Source: Oscillospiraceae bacterium
GTDB taxonomy: Bacteria > Bacillota > Clostridia > Oscillospirales > Acutalibacteraceae
Length of the DNA: 64,000 nt
Direction: 5' to 3'
Assembly: GCA_902787025.1 (NCBI GenBank)
Contig: CADAER010000002.1
Span: forward strand, 1-64,000
The position numbers and the translations under genes are program-made. The notes below the pieces were generated by a model, which saw nothing but the letters and a program-made list of their open reading frames with translations, was not told the DNA's origin and did no database searches. This document shows, one piece after another, positions 8,112 through 17,260 of the stretch (the stretch's first letter is position 1; each line of letters begins with the position of its first letter).

Positions 8112-8792
8112 TTATGTATTGGAAAACAGTTCTTTGGAATAATAACTTACAAACGCAGCGTTTTCCGAAATAATTATTTGTATCAAATAGAAAACAATAA
8201 GAATTCTGTAAATCGGATAATCAATATTATCAATACCGGTTATATACGGTATCATGACGTCATCCAGTCTGGGTCCGAAAGAAATAGAAAAAACTTCCAA
8301 AGAATAATTTGAAATAATATCCAATAAGCGTTTCGTATTCTCAGCAAAAGACGCTTCCTCTTTTTCGCAATCAATCTCAAAGACATTTGCATATCCCGGA
8401 GTAACATAAACATAAATGTAAAATACAGAAGAAGAGAAATTATGTCCGGTTACCGTAATTTCTATATCACCTTTATAATGATAAACACGACCTTTTGCTT
8501 TTATCTCTACTGTCGTTCCGTCATCAAAAACAAACGTCAGATATTCCGGAAATATACATCCTGAACCGCCGTTATAATAAATATACTCAATCGGCTCAAA
8601 TTCTTCCGACAAAAGTATCTTCTCTATCCCGAATTTTTCTTTGAGTTCATCATCGGTCAGAACAATTCTGCCGTCTTCCGTCTCAACCTTTCCCTCTGTC
8701 TGCTCCGTCACGTCATCTGCGGCGTATGCTCCGACACAGACCGTCGAAAACAGCATAAGAAAAGCCATAAGTAAAGAAAGCGCTTTTTTCAT
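8112..8792 (-). CDS. Secreted paralogue 3 of the tandem family
   Basis: A 226-residue member with a signal peptide (LSLLMAFLMLFSTVCVGAYA), the DDELKEKFGIEKILLSEEFE block and EYLTFVFDDGTTVEIKAKG. The C-terminal region is the most divergent of the four and lacks the cysteine-containing tail of paralogue 1. The upstream ribosome site is degraded (AGGATG instead of AGGAGGT), hinting at weaker translation. A remnant of another copy lies directly upstream. Function unknown. Confidence 0.78.
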   Translation of the reverse strand: MKKALSLLMAFLMLFSTVCVGAYAADDVTEQTEGKVETEDGRIVLTDDELKEKFGIEKILLSEEFEPIEYIYYNGGSGCIFPEYLTFVFDDGTTVEIKAKGRVYHYKGDIEITVTGHNFSSSVFYIYVYVTPGYANVFEIDCEKEEASFAENTKRLLDIISNYSLEVFSISFGPRLDDVMIPYITGIDNIDYPIYRILIVFYLIQIIISENAAFVSYYSKELFSNT

Positions 8793-8810
8793 ATTAAGAC
8801 ATCCTGCCCT

Positions 8811-8867
8811 TTAATCAATATTTTTGGGAGTCAAAAACGGGAAAATAGTATCCGTTAGAATTATTGA
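8811..8867 (-). pseudogene. Remnant: 3' end of a paralogue-2-type gene
   Basis: Between paralogues 3 and 4 the minus strand reads, in frame to a stop, about 18 codons matching the end of paralogue 2: IFPFLTPKNID against YYFPFLGPKNAD. The flanking bases also match the paralogue 1/2 junction at 7325-7375. It looks like the scar of a recombination or deletion in the tandem array. Confidence 0.7.
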
Positions 8868-9566
8868 TTATGAAAAAGATATTGCTTCTTTGAAACGATA
8901 GCTCAAAAACTGCGCAGTTTCTATGACAACATCTATCAAGAATACAGGCAACGGGTAACGAATTAATTGCCCTCTGATTGTATTTAACGCAGAATCAATT
9001 GCCGAATTGCCTGTATAAACGCTATCCATAACTAAATCAAAATCTTTTGGATTGTAGCCATGTATAAAACCATTATAATACTCCGAAATATTCTGTTTAT
9101 ACCTGTCGAAATCTTCGGAAAAAGGCAGTGATTTCCATTTACAATAATCAAGCGAAAAATCAAAACTGTTATCTTTTGCATCTTCTGTTATATGAATACG
9201 CAGATTAAACCTTCCGTCTAAATCATAATGACAATACGCTTTGATTTTCAGATTGCCTGCATAAGTTTCAGCACCTGTTTTAACCTCAACAGTTGTTCCG
9301 TCATTAAGAACAACCGTTATATATTCGGGCGGTTTTTCAAAATAATAACAGCCATCATAGTGAACATAACCAACGGGTTCAAACCCCTCCGGCAGAAGTA
9401 TCTTCTCTATCCCAAACTTTTCTTTGAGTTTATCATCGGTAAAACTAATTCTTTCTGCATCCGTCTGTGTTTCATTAGCCGCCTGTTCCTCCACGGCGTA
9501 TGCTCCGACGCATAAGGACGAAAACAGCATAAGAAAAGCCATCAGCAAAGAAAGCGTTTTTTTCAT
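8868..9566 (-). CDS. Secreted paralogue 4 of the tandem family
   Basis: A 232-residue member with a signal peptide (LSLLMAFLMLFSSLCVGAYA), the DDKLKEKFGIEKILLPEGFE block, EYITVVLNDGTTVEVKTG and a tail (IETAQFLSYRFKEAISFS) nearly the same as in paralogue 1. The ATG at 9566 follows a purine-rich AGGGGGC site; an in-frame TTG 10 codons upstream would spoil the signal peptide. It is the first gene of the array. The promoter must lie in 9567-9653, where TATAAT occurs on the minus strand without a well-spaced -35. Function unknown. Confidence 0.8.
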   Translation of the reverse strand: MKKTLSLLMAFLMLFSSLCVGAYAVEEQAANETQTDAERISFTDDKLKEKFGIEKILLPEGFEPVGYVHYDGCYYFEKPPEYITVVLNDGTTVEVKTGAETYAGNLKIKAYCHYDLDGRFNLRIHITEDAKDNSFDFSLDYCKWKSLPFSEDFDRYKQNISEYYNGFIHGYNPKDFDLVMDSVYTGNSAIDSALNTIRGQLIRYPLPVFLIDVVIETAQFLSYRFKEAISFS

Positions 9567-9653
9567 TTCACAAGCCCCCTGTTTGTTCTTAAACAATATA
9601 TTATCATATTATATCCGCCGAAATTAAAACAAAATGTAAAGAGTTTATAAAAT

Positions 9654-10343
9654 ATGGAAGAATTCACAATCAAACCGATAGCGAGAATTAAAAGCGACTT
9701 CCCCGACAAGTTCGGAATCCCGCGCCAGAGCGGAATTGTCAGCGGCCTTGTCTCAACCGTCGTTTTCGAAAAAGAGTTCCGCTCGCCCGAAGCGCTCAGA
9801 GGCATCGAGGGCTACTCGCACCTCTGGCTCATCTGGCAGTTTTCCGAGAACATCCGCGAGGGCTTCAGCCCCACCGTGCGCCCGCCGAGGCTCGGCGGCA
9901 ACGAACGGCTCGGCGTTTTCGCCACCCGCTCTCCTTTCAGACCGAATCCGCTCGGGCTCTCGTGCGTAAAACTGCTCGGAGTTGAAAAAACAGAAAATGA
10001 CGGCGCGGTTCTGCTTGTGGAAGGCGCGGACCTTATGGACGGCACTCCCGTCTATGACATAAAGCCCTACCTGCCATACACCGACTGCCACCCCGAAGCG
10101 GCAAGCGGCTTCGCTCCGGACGCTGAGGAATACACATTGAAAGTCGAAATTCCCGAAGATGAATCGGCGAAATTCCCTTCGGAAAAGTTAAACGCCCTTA
10201 AAAGCGTGCTCGCGCAGGATCCCCGCCCCGCCTACAAGGATGACGGCGGAAGAATCTACGGTATGCGCTTCGCGGGTTATGAAATAAAATTTAAAGTGAA
10301 CGAAAAAACTCTTACCGTAACATCCATTGAAAAAGACAAATAA
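9654..10343 (+). CDS. trmO: tRNA (t6A37) N6-methyltransferase, TrmO family
   Basis: TrmO uses S-adenosylmethionine to methylate t6A at position 37 of tRNA-Thr. The 229-residue protein matches the YaeB/TsaA family: IARIKSDFPDKFGIPRQSG at the start, EGYSHLWLIWQF, the hallmark RPPRLGGNERLGVFATRSPF, RPNPLGLS, and YDIKPYLPYTD, followed by the small C-terminal lobe with DPRPAY. It lies 88 bases from the divergent secreted cluster. The ribosome site is weak (AAAGAG). The next gene starts 19 bases on, so they may share a transcript. Confidence 0.92.
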   Translation: MEEFTIKPIARIKSDFPDKFGIPRQSGIVSGLVSTVVFEKEFRSPEALRGIEGYSHLWLIWQFSENIREGFSPTVRPPRLGGNERLGVFATRSPFRPNPLGLSCVKLLGVEKTENDGAVLLVEGADLMDGTPVYDIKPYLPYTDCHPEAASGFAPDAEEYTLKVEIPEDESAKFPSEKLNALKSVLAQDPRPAYKDDGGRIYGMRFAGYEIKFKVNEKTLTVTSIEKDK

Positions 10344-10361
10344 TTTAACGGAGGAACTGAT

Positions 10362-11510
10362 ATGAATACTGTTCGTTTCGGCATTGTCGGCATCGGCAAG
10401 CAGGGCACACTCTACACAAAATTTTTCACAAAGGCGGGCTCCGTTCTGAAAGGAGCGAAACTGACCGCCGTCTGCGATATCGACGAAGGCCGCCGCGCTT
10501 ACGCCGAAAAGAATCTGCCCGGCGTCAGAGTCTTTGAAGATTACAAAGAGATGTTCGCGTCCGGTCTTATCGACGCGGTTATGGTCGAAACCCCTCACTA
10601 TTTTCATCCGCAGATTGCGATGGATGCTCTCGACGCGGGGCTCAACGTGCTGTGCGACAAGCCTGCGGGAGTTTACACAAAACAGGTGCGCGAACTCAAC
10701 GAAAAAGCGAAGCAACACCCCGAACTGCTGTTCGGAATGATGTTCAATCAGCGCACGAATCCTCTCTATATCAAAGCAAAACAGCTCATCGACAGCGGCG
10801 AACTCGGCGAAATGAAACGCATAGTCTGGATAATCACCGACTGGTATCGCCCCAAAGCCTACTACGACCAGGGCGGCTGGAGAGGCACCTGGAACGGCGA
10901 GGGCGGCGGAGTTCTTCTCAACCAGTGCCCGCATCAGCTCGACCTTTTCACCTGGCTCGCGGGTATGCCCGAAACCGTAACCTCGCAGCTCGCCACAAGA
11001 GGCAGGGATATAAGCGTTGAAAACGATGTTACCGCGATGTGTACCTTCAGAAACGGCGCGAGCGGAGTTTTCATCACCTCAACCCACGACGCGCCCGGCA
11101 CAAACCGCCTTGAAATCACGGGCGATTGCGGCAAAATCGTCATTGAAAAGGGCAAGCTTGTCTTTACCAAAAACGCCGTTCCCGAACCCGAGTTCAGCAA
11201 AACGAACACCGTGTTTATGGGCAAACCCAAAACGAAGAAAATCACCTACGGCGGCAAAGCTTATTACCTGCGTTTCAGAAAGCATCCGCCTCAGCACCTC
11301 GGCATAATCAAGAATTATACCGATTATCTTCTCGGCAAAACAAAGGATTTCACCGCCCCCGGCGAGCAGGGCATAAACGGCCTTACCTTCTCAAACGCCA
11401 TCCACCTTTCGGGCTGGCTCGGAAAAACCGTCACCCTGCCTTTCGATGAGGATTTATTCTTATCCGAACTCGAAAAACGCAAGGCGGAGGAAACTGCCGC
11501 GAACACTTGA
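10362..11510 (+). CDS. Gfo/Idh/MocA family NAD(P)-dependent oxidoreductase
   Basis: A 382-residue sugar or cyclitol dehydrogenase-like enzyme. The N-terminal Rossmann fold begins FGIVGIGKQG and continues with AVCDID. The family EKP-type motif appears as CDKPAG near residue 105. A DQGGWRGTWNGEGGG block and CPHQLDLFTWLAG carry the usual active-site His of the C-terminal domain. The substrate cannot be told from sequence. A strong GGAGG site precedes ATG 10362. The stop codon lies inside the -35 region of the copper promoter downstream. Confidence 0.88.
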   Translation: MNTVRFGIVGIGKQGTLYTKFFTKAGSVLKGAKLTAVCDIDEGRRAYAEKNLPGVRVFEDYKEMFASGLIDAVMVETPHYFHPQIAMDALDAGLNVLCDKPAGVYTKQVRELNEKAKQHPELLFGMMFNQRTNPLYIKAKQLIDSGELGEMKRIVWIITDWYRPKAYYDQGGWRGTWNGEGGGVLLNQCPHQLDLFTWLAGMPETVTSQLATRGRDISVENDVTAMCTFRNGASGVFITSTHDAPGTNRLEITGDCGKIVIEKGKLVFTKNAVPEPEFSKTNTVFMGKPKTKKITYGGKAYYLRFRKHPPQHLGIIKNYTDYLLGKTKDFTAPGEQGINGLTFSNAIHLSGWLGKTVTLPFDEDLFLSELEKRKAEETAANT

Positions 11511-11561
11511 TTTTTTACAATCTGTGCGTTATAATATTTACACACCTGTTCGGTAGGTAAA
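11507..11561 (+). promoter_or_regulatory. copA promoter with candidate copper-regulator site
   Basis: TTGATT (11507-11512), a 17-base spacer and TATAAT (11530-11535) form a good promoter. Just downstream, 11537-11561 holds overlapping imperfect inverted repeats (TTTAC with GTAAA; ACCT with AGGT) that could bind a copper repressor. No regulator gene is adjacent, so the operator is only a suggestion. Confidence 0.65.
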
Positions 11562-11586
11562 TAACACATCATAAAGGAGGGCTGAA

Positions 11587-14103
11587 ATGGAAAAATACAC
11601 TGTTACGGGTATGTCCTGCGCCGCCTGTGTCTCCCATGTTGAAAAGGCGGTCAGGAGCGTTGAAGGCGTAACGGATGTTTCCGTCAGCCTTCTCACAAAC
11701 TCGATGAATGTTGAAGGTCAGGCGGAAAGCGGAAAAATAATCGAGGCTGTCAGAAGCGCGGGCTACGGCGCCTCCCTTCAGGGAGAAAAATCCGTAACGG
11801 ACGCGGAAAACATTCTGACGGATACCGAAACGCCCCGTCTTGTAAAACGCCTCGTTTCATCCGCCGTTTTTCTCCTCGCTCTTATGTATGTCTCAATGGG
11901 TCACGGTATGTGGGGTTTCCCCCTTCCCTCCGCCCTTGACAATCCCCTTTCAATCGGGCTCATTGAACTCATACTCTCATTAATCGTCATTGTAATAAAC
12001 AACCGCTTTTTCACAAGCGGTTTCCGCAGTCTTCTGAAACTCGCGCCGAATATGGATACCCTCGTGGCTCTCGGCTCGTCCGCGGCGTTCATTTACAGCC
12101 TGTGGTCGCTGTTCTCGGTAAGCGCCGCTTATGTCAGAGGCGATATGGCGGCGGCAGCCGCTCACTCCGAAAACTACTGGTTCGAATCGGCGGCGATGAT
12201 TCTCACGCTGATAACCGTCGGCAAAACTCTTGAAGCGCGCTCAAAGGGCAAAACGACAAACGCCGTTAAATCCCTTATGAGCCTCGCTCCGAAAACCGCG
12301 AATATAGAAAAAGACGGCGTCGAAATAAATATTCCCGCTTCGGATGTCAGAGCGGGCGACATCTTCCTCGTCCGACCGGGCGAGAGCATTCCCGTTGACG
12401 GCGTGGTCGTTGACGGTCAGAGCAGCGTTGACGAATCCGCTTTAAGCGGCGAGAGCATCCCCGTCGATAAAACGGCGGGCAGCGAGGTCTGCGCCGCCAC
12501 GGTCAATCAGTCGGGCTTCCTGCGCTGCAGAGCCACAAAGGTAGGCGACGACACCCTTCTCGCCGAAATCGTCCGTATGGTCAGCGATGCCGCCGCGACA
12601 AAGGCTCCCATAGCGAGAACAGCCGACAAAGTCGCGGGCGTGTTCGTTCCGTTCGTAATGGCTGTCGCCCTGATAACCGCGGCAGTCTGGCTCGCTCTCG
12701 GTAAAGGCACGGGTTTCGCGCTCGCAAGAGCGATTTCCGTCCTCGTCATCAGCTGCCCCTGCGCTCTCGGTCTCGCCACTCCCGTCGCCGTAATGGTCGG
12801 AAGCGGAGTCGGCGCGAAAAACGGCATCCTTTTCAAAACGGCGCAGAGCCTTGAGCAGGCGGGCAGAGTTTCAACCGTCGCGCTCGACAAAACAGGCACA
12901 ATCACCACGGGTAACCCCGTTGTCACAGATATAATCACAACAGACGGCACGGACGAAACCGCATTTCTGCAACGCGCCTGTTCGCTCGAAAAGCCGAGCG
13001 AGCATCCTCTCGCGAAAGCGGTCTGCGAATACTGCGAAAAAAGAAACATAACGCCCCTTCCCGTCTCCGATTTCGAATCTAAAACAGGCAGCGGAGTCTC
13101 CGCCCTCGTTGACGGCGTTAAATTCACCGCGGGCAGCGGAAGATATATCCGTTCGCTTTTCGATGTTCCCGAAGACCTTGAGGCAAAAGAGACCTCTTTT
13201 TCACGAAACGGCAAAACCCCGCTTTTCTTTGCCGATGAAAACGGCATTACGGGTATGATCTGCGTGGCAGACGCAATAAAGCCCGACAGCCGCGCTGCGG
13301 TTGACGAGCTTAAAAATATGGGTATAAACGTCGTTATGCTCACGGGCGACAACGAGCGCACCGCGAACGCCGTCGGCAAAGAAGCGGGCGTTGACAAAGT
13401 TATCGCGGGCGTTCTTCCCGGCGGAAAAGAAGAGGTTGTCCGAAAACTGAAAGAGCAGGGCGCCGTCGCGATGGTCGGCGACGGAATAAACGACGCTCCC
13501 GCCCTGACGGGCGCCGACATCGGCATAGCGATAGGCGCGGGAACCGACATCGCCATAGACGCGGCTGATGTCGTGCTTATGAAAAGCTCTCTCTTATCTG
13601 TCCCGCAGGCAGTCCGCCTGAGCCGCAAAACGCTTAAAAACATCCACGAAAATCTTTTCTGGGCGTTCTTCTACAATCTTCTTTGCATACCGCTCGCGGC
13701 GGGAGCTTTCATTCCGATTTTCGGCTGGACCTTAAATCCGATGCTCGGCGCGGCGGCAATGAGCCTTTCGAGCTTCTGCGTGGTCTCAAACGCCCTGCGG
13801 CTCAATCTTTTCAATATTTCCGACTCCCGTAAAGATAAAAAAATCACCCGAAAAAACAAAACCATAACCGAAACAGAGGAGAAAAAAGAAATGGAAAAAA
13901 TCACCCTTAAAATCGACGGAATGATGTGCGCTCACTGCGAGGCGCATATGAAGCAGGCTCTCGAAGCCCTTGATTTTGTAAGCGAAGCCGTAACAAGCCA
14001 CGAAGCGAACACGGGCGTGATAACTCTCTGCGGCGCCTTCGACGAAGAGGCGGTAAAAAAAGCCGTCGCGGAAGCGGGCTACACCTACAACGGACTCGCG
14101 TAA
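11587..14103 (+). CDS. copA: Copper-exporting P1B ATPase with N- and C-terminal HMA domains
   Basis: Pumps Cu(I) out of the cytoplasm using ATP. The 838-residue chain has an N-terminal metal-binding domain ([15 protein letters not shown]), membrane segments, the actuator loop with SGESIP, the ion-binding [10 protein letters not shown] segment, the phosphorylation motif DKTGTIT, the HPLAKAV nucleotide-site motif, and [10 protein letters not shown]. After the last membrane pair there is a charged linker, then a second HMA domain (residues about 769-838, [12 protein letters not shown]). That C-terminal placement is unusual and resembles a fused CopZ chaperone. AAAGGAGG precedes ATG 11587. Monocistronic between its own promoter and terminator. 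Confidence 0.93.
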   Translation: MEKYTVTGMSCAACVSHVEKAVRSVEGVTDVSVSLLTNSMNVEGQAESGKIIEAVRSAGYGASLQGEKSVTDAENILTDTETPRLVKRLVSSAVFLLALMYVSMGHGMWGFPLPSALDNPLSIGLIELILSLIVIVINNRFFTSGFRSLLKLAPNMDTLVALGSSAAFIYSLWSLFSVSAAYVRGDMAAAAAHSENYWFESAAMILTLITVGKTLEARSKGKTTNAVKSLMSLAPKTANIEKDGVEINIPASDVRAGDIFLVRPGESIPVDGVVVDGQSSVDESALSGESIPVDKTAGSEVCAATVNQSGFLRCRATKVGDDTLLAEIVRMVSDAAATKAPIARTADKVAGVFVPFVMAVALITAAVWLALGKGTGFALARAISVLVISCPCALGLATPVAVMVGSGVGAKNGILFKTAQSLEQAGRVSTVALDKTGTITTGNPVVTDIITTDGTDETAFLQRACSLEKPSEHPLAKAVCEYCEKRNITPLPVSDFESKTGSGVSALVDGVKFTAGSGRYIRSLFDVPEDLEAKETSFSRNGKTPLFFADENGITGMICVADAIKPDSRAAVDELKNMGINVVMLTGDNERTANAVGKEAGVDKVIAGVLPGGKEEVVRKLKEQGAVAMVGDGINDAPALTGADIGIAIGAGTDIAIDAADVVLMKSSLLSVPQAVRLSRKTLKNIHENLFWAFFYNLLCIPLAAGAFIPIFGWTLNPMLGAAAMSLSSFCVVSNALRLNLFNISDSRKDKKITRKNKTITETEEKKEMEKITLKIDGMMCAHCEAHMKQALEALDFVSEAVTSHEANTGVITLCGAFDEEAVKKAVAEAGYTYNGLA
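13875..13893 (+). promoter_or_regulatory. Internal ribosome site and ATG ahead of the C-terminal HMA domain
   Basis: AGAGGAG at 13875-13881 lies 9 bases before an in-frame ATG at 13891, at the domain boundary. Initiation here would release a free 70-residue CopZ-like protein (13891-14103). Confidence 0.5.
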
Positions 14104-14124
14104 TAACACTAAAACAAAAACCTC

Positions 14125-14158
14125 ACGGGGCTGTCCGACGGACAGCCCCGTATCATTT
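14125..14158. terminator. Strong hairpin terminator between convergent copA and aroF
   Basis: ACGGGGCTGTCC (14125-14136) and GGACAGCCCCGT (14140-14151) form a perfect 12-bp stem with a 3-base loop. T-rich tracts are present on the copA side, and the stem also lies just past the aroF stop on the other strand. Confidence 0.85.
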
Positions 14159-14170
14159 TATATCCATTTT

Positions 14171-15205
14171 TTACAGCAGGTCCGCAATTTCGAGAATCAT
14201 CTTCTCCGTCTTCTCCCAGCCTATGCAGGGGTCGGTTATCGAAAGTCCGTATGTCGTGCCGTCGGGCTTCTGGTTGCCGTCCTCAATATATGACTCAATC
14301 ATAAGTCCCTTTACCAGCTTGCGGATATCCGCGTTGTGATGCATCGAGTGAACAACGCCCTTCGCTATTCTCGGCTGTTCAAACCACTTCTTGCCCGAGT
14401 TCGCGTGGTTCGTGTCAACAATAACCGCGGGGTTCGAAAGGCCGCTCTTCGCGTAAAGCTCGTAAAGATATTCAAGGTCCTCATAGTGGTAATTCGGAAC
14501 AGACAAGCCGTCCTTGCCTGAATATCCGCGCAGAATTGCGTGCGCGAGCGGGTTGCCCTTGCTCTGCACCTCCCAGCCGGAATAAACAAAGGTGTGGCTG
14601 TGCTGTGCCGCGGTAATCGCGTTCATCATAACCGAAAGGTCGCCGCCCGTGGGGTTCTTCATGCCGACGGGTATGTCGAGACCGCTCGCGGTTAACCTGT
14701 GGTTCTGGTTTTCGGTCGATCTCGCGCCGACAGCGACATATGAAAGGCAGTCCGAAAGATACTGGTGATTTTCGGGATAGAGCATCTCATCCGCGCAGGA
14801 AAATCCCGTCTGCTCAAGAGCGCTTATGTGAAGCTTGCGGATTGAAATAAGCCCTTTGAGCATATCGGGAGCGTTGTTCGGATCGGGCTGGTGAAGCATC
14901 CCCTTATAGCCGTCGCCCGTCGTGCGCGGTTTGTTTGTATAAATACGCGGGCAGATGACGATTTTGTCGCTGACCTTGTCGGCAACCGTGCGCAGGCGTG
15001 AGATGTAATCGAGAACGGCGTCTTCCCTGTCCGCCGAGCAGGGACCTATAACGAGCAGGAACTTGTCGCTCTCGCCTTTGAATATCGCCGAAATCTCGGC
15101 GTCGTTCTTCTTTTTTGTTTCCTGCATTTCCTCGGTGAGCGGATACATCTCCTTGATTACTCTCGCCGTGGGCATTTCTCTTTTGAAATCCATGTTCATA
15201 GTCAT
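14171..15205 (-). CDS. aroF: 3-deoxy-7-phosphoheptulonate synthase, class I (DAHP synthase)
   Basis: Condenses phosphoenolpyruvate and erythrose 4-phosphate, the entry step of the shikimate pathway. The 344-residue protein has the class I features GPCSADRED, CPRIYTNKPRTT, GARSTENQNHR, PVGMKNPTGG, VDTNHANSGKK and the C-terminal SYIEDGNQ. Which aromatic end product inhibits it cannot be read off. It is the last gene of the minus-strand aromatic operon, and its ATG overlaps the tyrA stop by four bases (ATGA). Confidence 0.95.
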   Translation of the reverse strand: MTMNMDFKREMPTARVIKEMYPLTEEMQETKKKNDAEISAIFKGESDKFLLVIGPCSADREDAVLDYISRLRTVADKVSDKIVICPRIYTNKPRTTGDGYKGMLHQPDPNNAPDMLKGLISIRKLHISALEQTGFSCADEMLYPENHQYLSDCLSYVAVGARSTENQNHRLTASGLDIPVGMKNPTGGDLSVMMNAITAAQHSHTFVYSGWEVQSKGNPLAHAILRGYSGKDGLSVPNYHYEDLEYLYELYAKSGLSNPAVIVDTNHANSGKKWFEQPRIAKGVVHSMHHNADIRKLVKGLMIESYIEDGNQKPDGTTYGLSITDPCIGWEKTEKMILEIADLL

Positions 15206-16065
15206 TTACCTTCTTTGTCAAATCGTTTTCTGTGCTCGGTTGAAAGTTTCATAAGCGAGCGCATTTCATCCGTGTTTTCATCTTCTATAGCTTTTCTGAG
15301 ATTCGCGAAAGCGTTCTCAAAAAGCTCCATCTGCTTTAAAAGCTCCTCTTTGTTGAGCAGGAACAGCTCGCTCCACATAACGTCGTTTATGTTCGCGATT
15401 CTCGTAAGGTCACGGAATGAATCGCCCGTGTATTTCTCAAATCCGTCTGTGTTTCGGCAGGTCATAAGCGAAACCGCTATGCAGTGCGTGAGCTGCGATA
15501 AGAAGCCTATCATCTCGTCATGCTCCTCGGGTGTAAGCGTTGTCACCGTTTTGAAGCCGAGCGTCTCACCGAGGCTTTTGCAGATTTCAACCGCCTCCCG
15601 CGTGTTTTTCTCCGTCGGCGTCACAATGTAATTCGCCTGGCGGAAAATCTCCTTTGTCGCGTATTCAATTCCGCTTTTCTCGCTGCCCGCCAGCGGATGA
15701 GCCGCGATGAATTCAACATCGGGGCGGAGCATCTCCTGTATCTTATAAACTATACAGCCCTTGACGCCCGTAACATCGGTGATTACCGCTCCCGCTTTCA
15801 GACAGCGCTGATATTTTTCAATCCACTCAACGAATATATGTGGATAAAGCGCGAAAACAACAATGTCAAAACGGCTCATATACTCCTGCGTCACTTCGGT
15901 TTCGCCGTGAGCTATCCAGCCCTTTTCAAGCGCGAAATCCAGCGTCTCCCGCCTTCTCGCGACGGCTCCGACCTCATAGCCCTCGTCCGAGAGCGCCTGA
16001 GCGTAGCTGCCTCCCATAAGACCGAGACCGACTATGCAGATTTTCAGTTTTCTGTCAAGTTTCAA
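15202..16065 (-). CDS. tyrA: Prephenate dehydrogenase
   Basis: Oxidatively decarboxylates prephenate toward tyrosine. The 287-residue protein has an N-terminal Rossmann motif CIVGLGLMGGSYA, AHPLAGSEKSG with the catalytic His region, the TPEEHDEMIGFLSQLTHCIA helix, and the C-terminal helical domain. There is no ACT domain, unlike many Bacillus forms. The start is a TTG at 16065, supported by GGAGGT 5 bases upstream and the normal length; longer starts run into aroA. It overlaps the aroA end by 11 bases. Confidence 0.92.
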   Translation of the reverse strand: MKLDRKLKICIVGLGLMGGSYAQALSDEGYEVGAVARRRETLDFALEKGWIAHGETEVTQEYMSRFDIVVFALYPHIFVEWIEKYQRCLKAGAVITDVTGVKGCIVYKIQEMLRPDVEFIAAHPLAGSEKSGIEYATKEIFRQANYIVTPTEKNTREAVEICKSLGETLGFKTVTTLTPEEHDEMIGFLSQLTHCIAVSLMTCRNTDGFEKYTGDSFRDLTRIANINDVMWSELFLLNKEELLKQMELFENAFANLRKAIEDENTDEMRSLMKLSTEHRKRFDKEGK

Positions 16066-17257
16066 TTCGCACCTCCGCAGAAAGTGTTCCGAGCGTTTCA
16101 AAATACCGCGGAAAACTCTTTTCAATCGCCTGCGCTCCGCTTATCCTGCCCCCCGTCACGCTCGCGAGAAGGGTCAGCGCCATAACAATTCTGTGGTCGT
16201 TGTGGCAGGATAAAACCTGTCCGGGAGTTTTCAGCGGGCAGTCGTAAATCCTTACGCTGTTTTCGTTTACTTCTGTCCTTACTCCGAATTTTTCAAGCTC
16301 CTCCGCCATGGCGGAAGCCCTGTCGCTCTCCTTGATTGCCAGCCTTCTCGTGCCCGTAAACACCGCTCCGTTCTTCGCGGCGGCGACGGCAAACAGAACG
16401 GGAGCGAGGTCGGGACAGTCGCTCAGGTCAATAACTGCGTTTTCCTCTTCGAGCATCCCGAACGCCTCAACGCAGAACCTGTCGCCCTGAACGCTGTTTT
16501 CGTCAAGCCCCGTCACCGCGACTTTTCCGCCGACACAGTTGAACGCCAGCAGAGCGGCGGCGTTCGACCAATCGCCCGGAACAGTCATTTCCGTTTCTCC
16601 GTATTTCTGTCCGCCTTTTATGTAAAATATGTTCTTCTCTTTCTCAATTATCTCAACGCCGTATTTTTTCAGAACGTCCAGCGTTATGTCAATATAAGGC
16701 CGCGATTCAACGGGCGGCGTGATTTTCAGCACCGAATCGCCTTCAACAAGCGGCAGCGCGAGTAATAGTCCGGTTGCGAACTGACTGCTTATATCGCCCG
16801 CGATTTCATACTCTCCGCCCGTGAGCCTGCCCGTGATTTTTATTTCCGTGTCGCTCTTTTCAATCTTTATTTCCTTTTGCAAGAACAGATTTTCGTAAAT
16901 GCCGATACCTCTCTCAACAAGTCTCGGCGTTCCCGTAAACACGGCGCCGTCAAGCAGAGCCGCCGCAACGGGGATGAAAAATCTCAGCGTGCTTCCGCTC
17001 TCCCGGCAGTTGAAAACAGGTTCGCCCGCCGTCCCGCTCCTTGAAAGGATTTTCACCGTATCCCCGTTTTCCTCAATATGAGCGCCAAGCGCCTTTATGC
17101 AGTCGAGCGTCGCGGAAATATCGCTGCTGTATTCAATTCCTTTAACAGTACCCGAGCCCGCCAGAGCCGCGCAGATAAGCGCCCTGTGAGCGTAGCTTTT
17201 CGAAGGCGGAGCCTGCGCGGTTCCGTAAAGCCTGCACGGGTTTATGACAACATCCAT
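16055..17257 (-). CDS. aroA: 5-enolpyruvylshikimate-3-phosphate synthase
   Basis: Transfers the enolpyruvyl group to shikimate 3-phosphate. The 400-residue protein shows PPSKSYAHRALICAAL near the N-terminus, NCRESGSTLRFFIPVAAAL, the QFATGLLLALP block, and the C-terminal KESDRASAMAEELEKFG and HNDHRIVMAL motifs. The normal LXGNAGTXXR glyphosate region appears here as NCRESGSTLRF, which is more like class II enzymes. Downstream of aroQ by 3 bases and upstream of tyrA. Confidence 0.94.
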   Translation of the reverse strand: MDVVINPCRLYGTAQAPPSKSYAHRALICAALAGSGTVKGIEYSSDISATLDCIKALGAHIEENGDTVKILSRSGTAGEPVFNCRESGSTLRFFIPVAAALLDGAVFTGTPRLVERGIGIYENLFLQKEIKIEKSDTEIKITGRLTGGEYEIAGDISSQFATGLLLALPLVEGDSVLKITPPVESRPYIDITLDVLKKYGVEIIEKEKNIFYIKGGQKYGETEMTVPGDWSNAAALLAFNCVGGKVAVTGLDENSVQGDRFCVEAFGMLEEENAVIDLSDCPDLAPVLFAVAAAKNGAVFTGTRRLAIKESDRASAMAEELEKFGVRTEVNENSVRIYDCPLKTPGQVLSCHNDHRIVMALTLLASVTGGRISGAQAIEKSFPRYFETLGTLSAEVRIET

Positions 17258-17260
17258 AAA

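Noticed and set aside
12507..13643. A long minus-strand open frame opposite copA
   Set aside because: Shadow of the GC-rich copA coding sequence; low-complexity Ser/Ala/Thr product with no domain.
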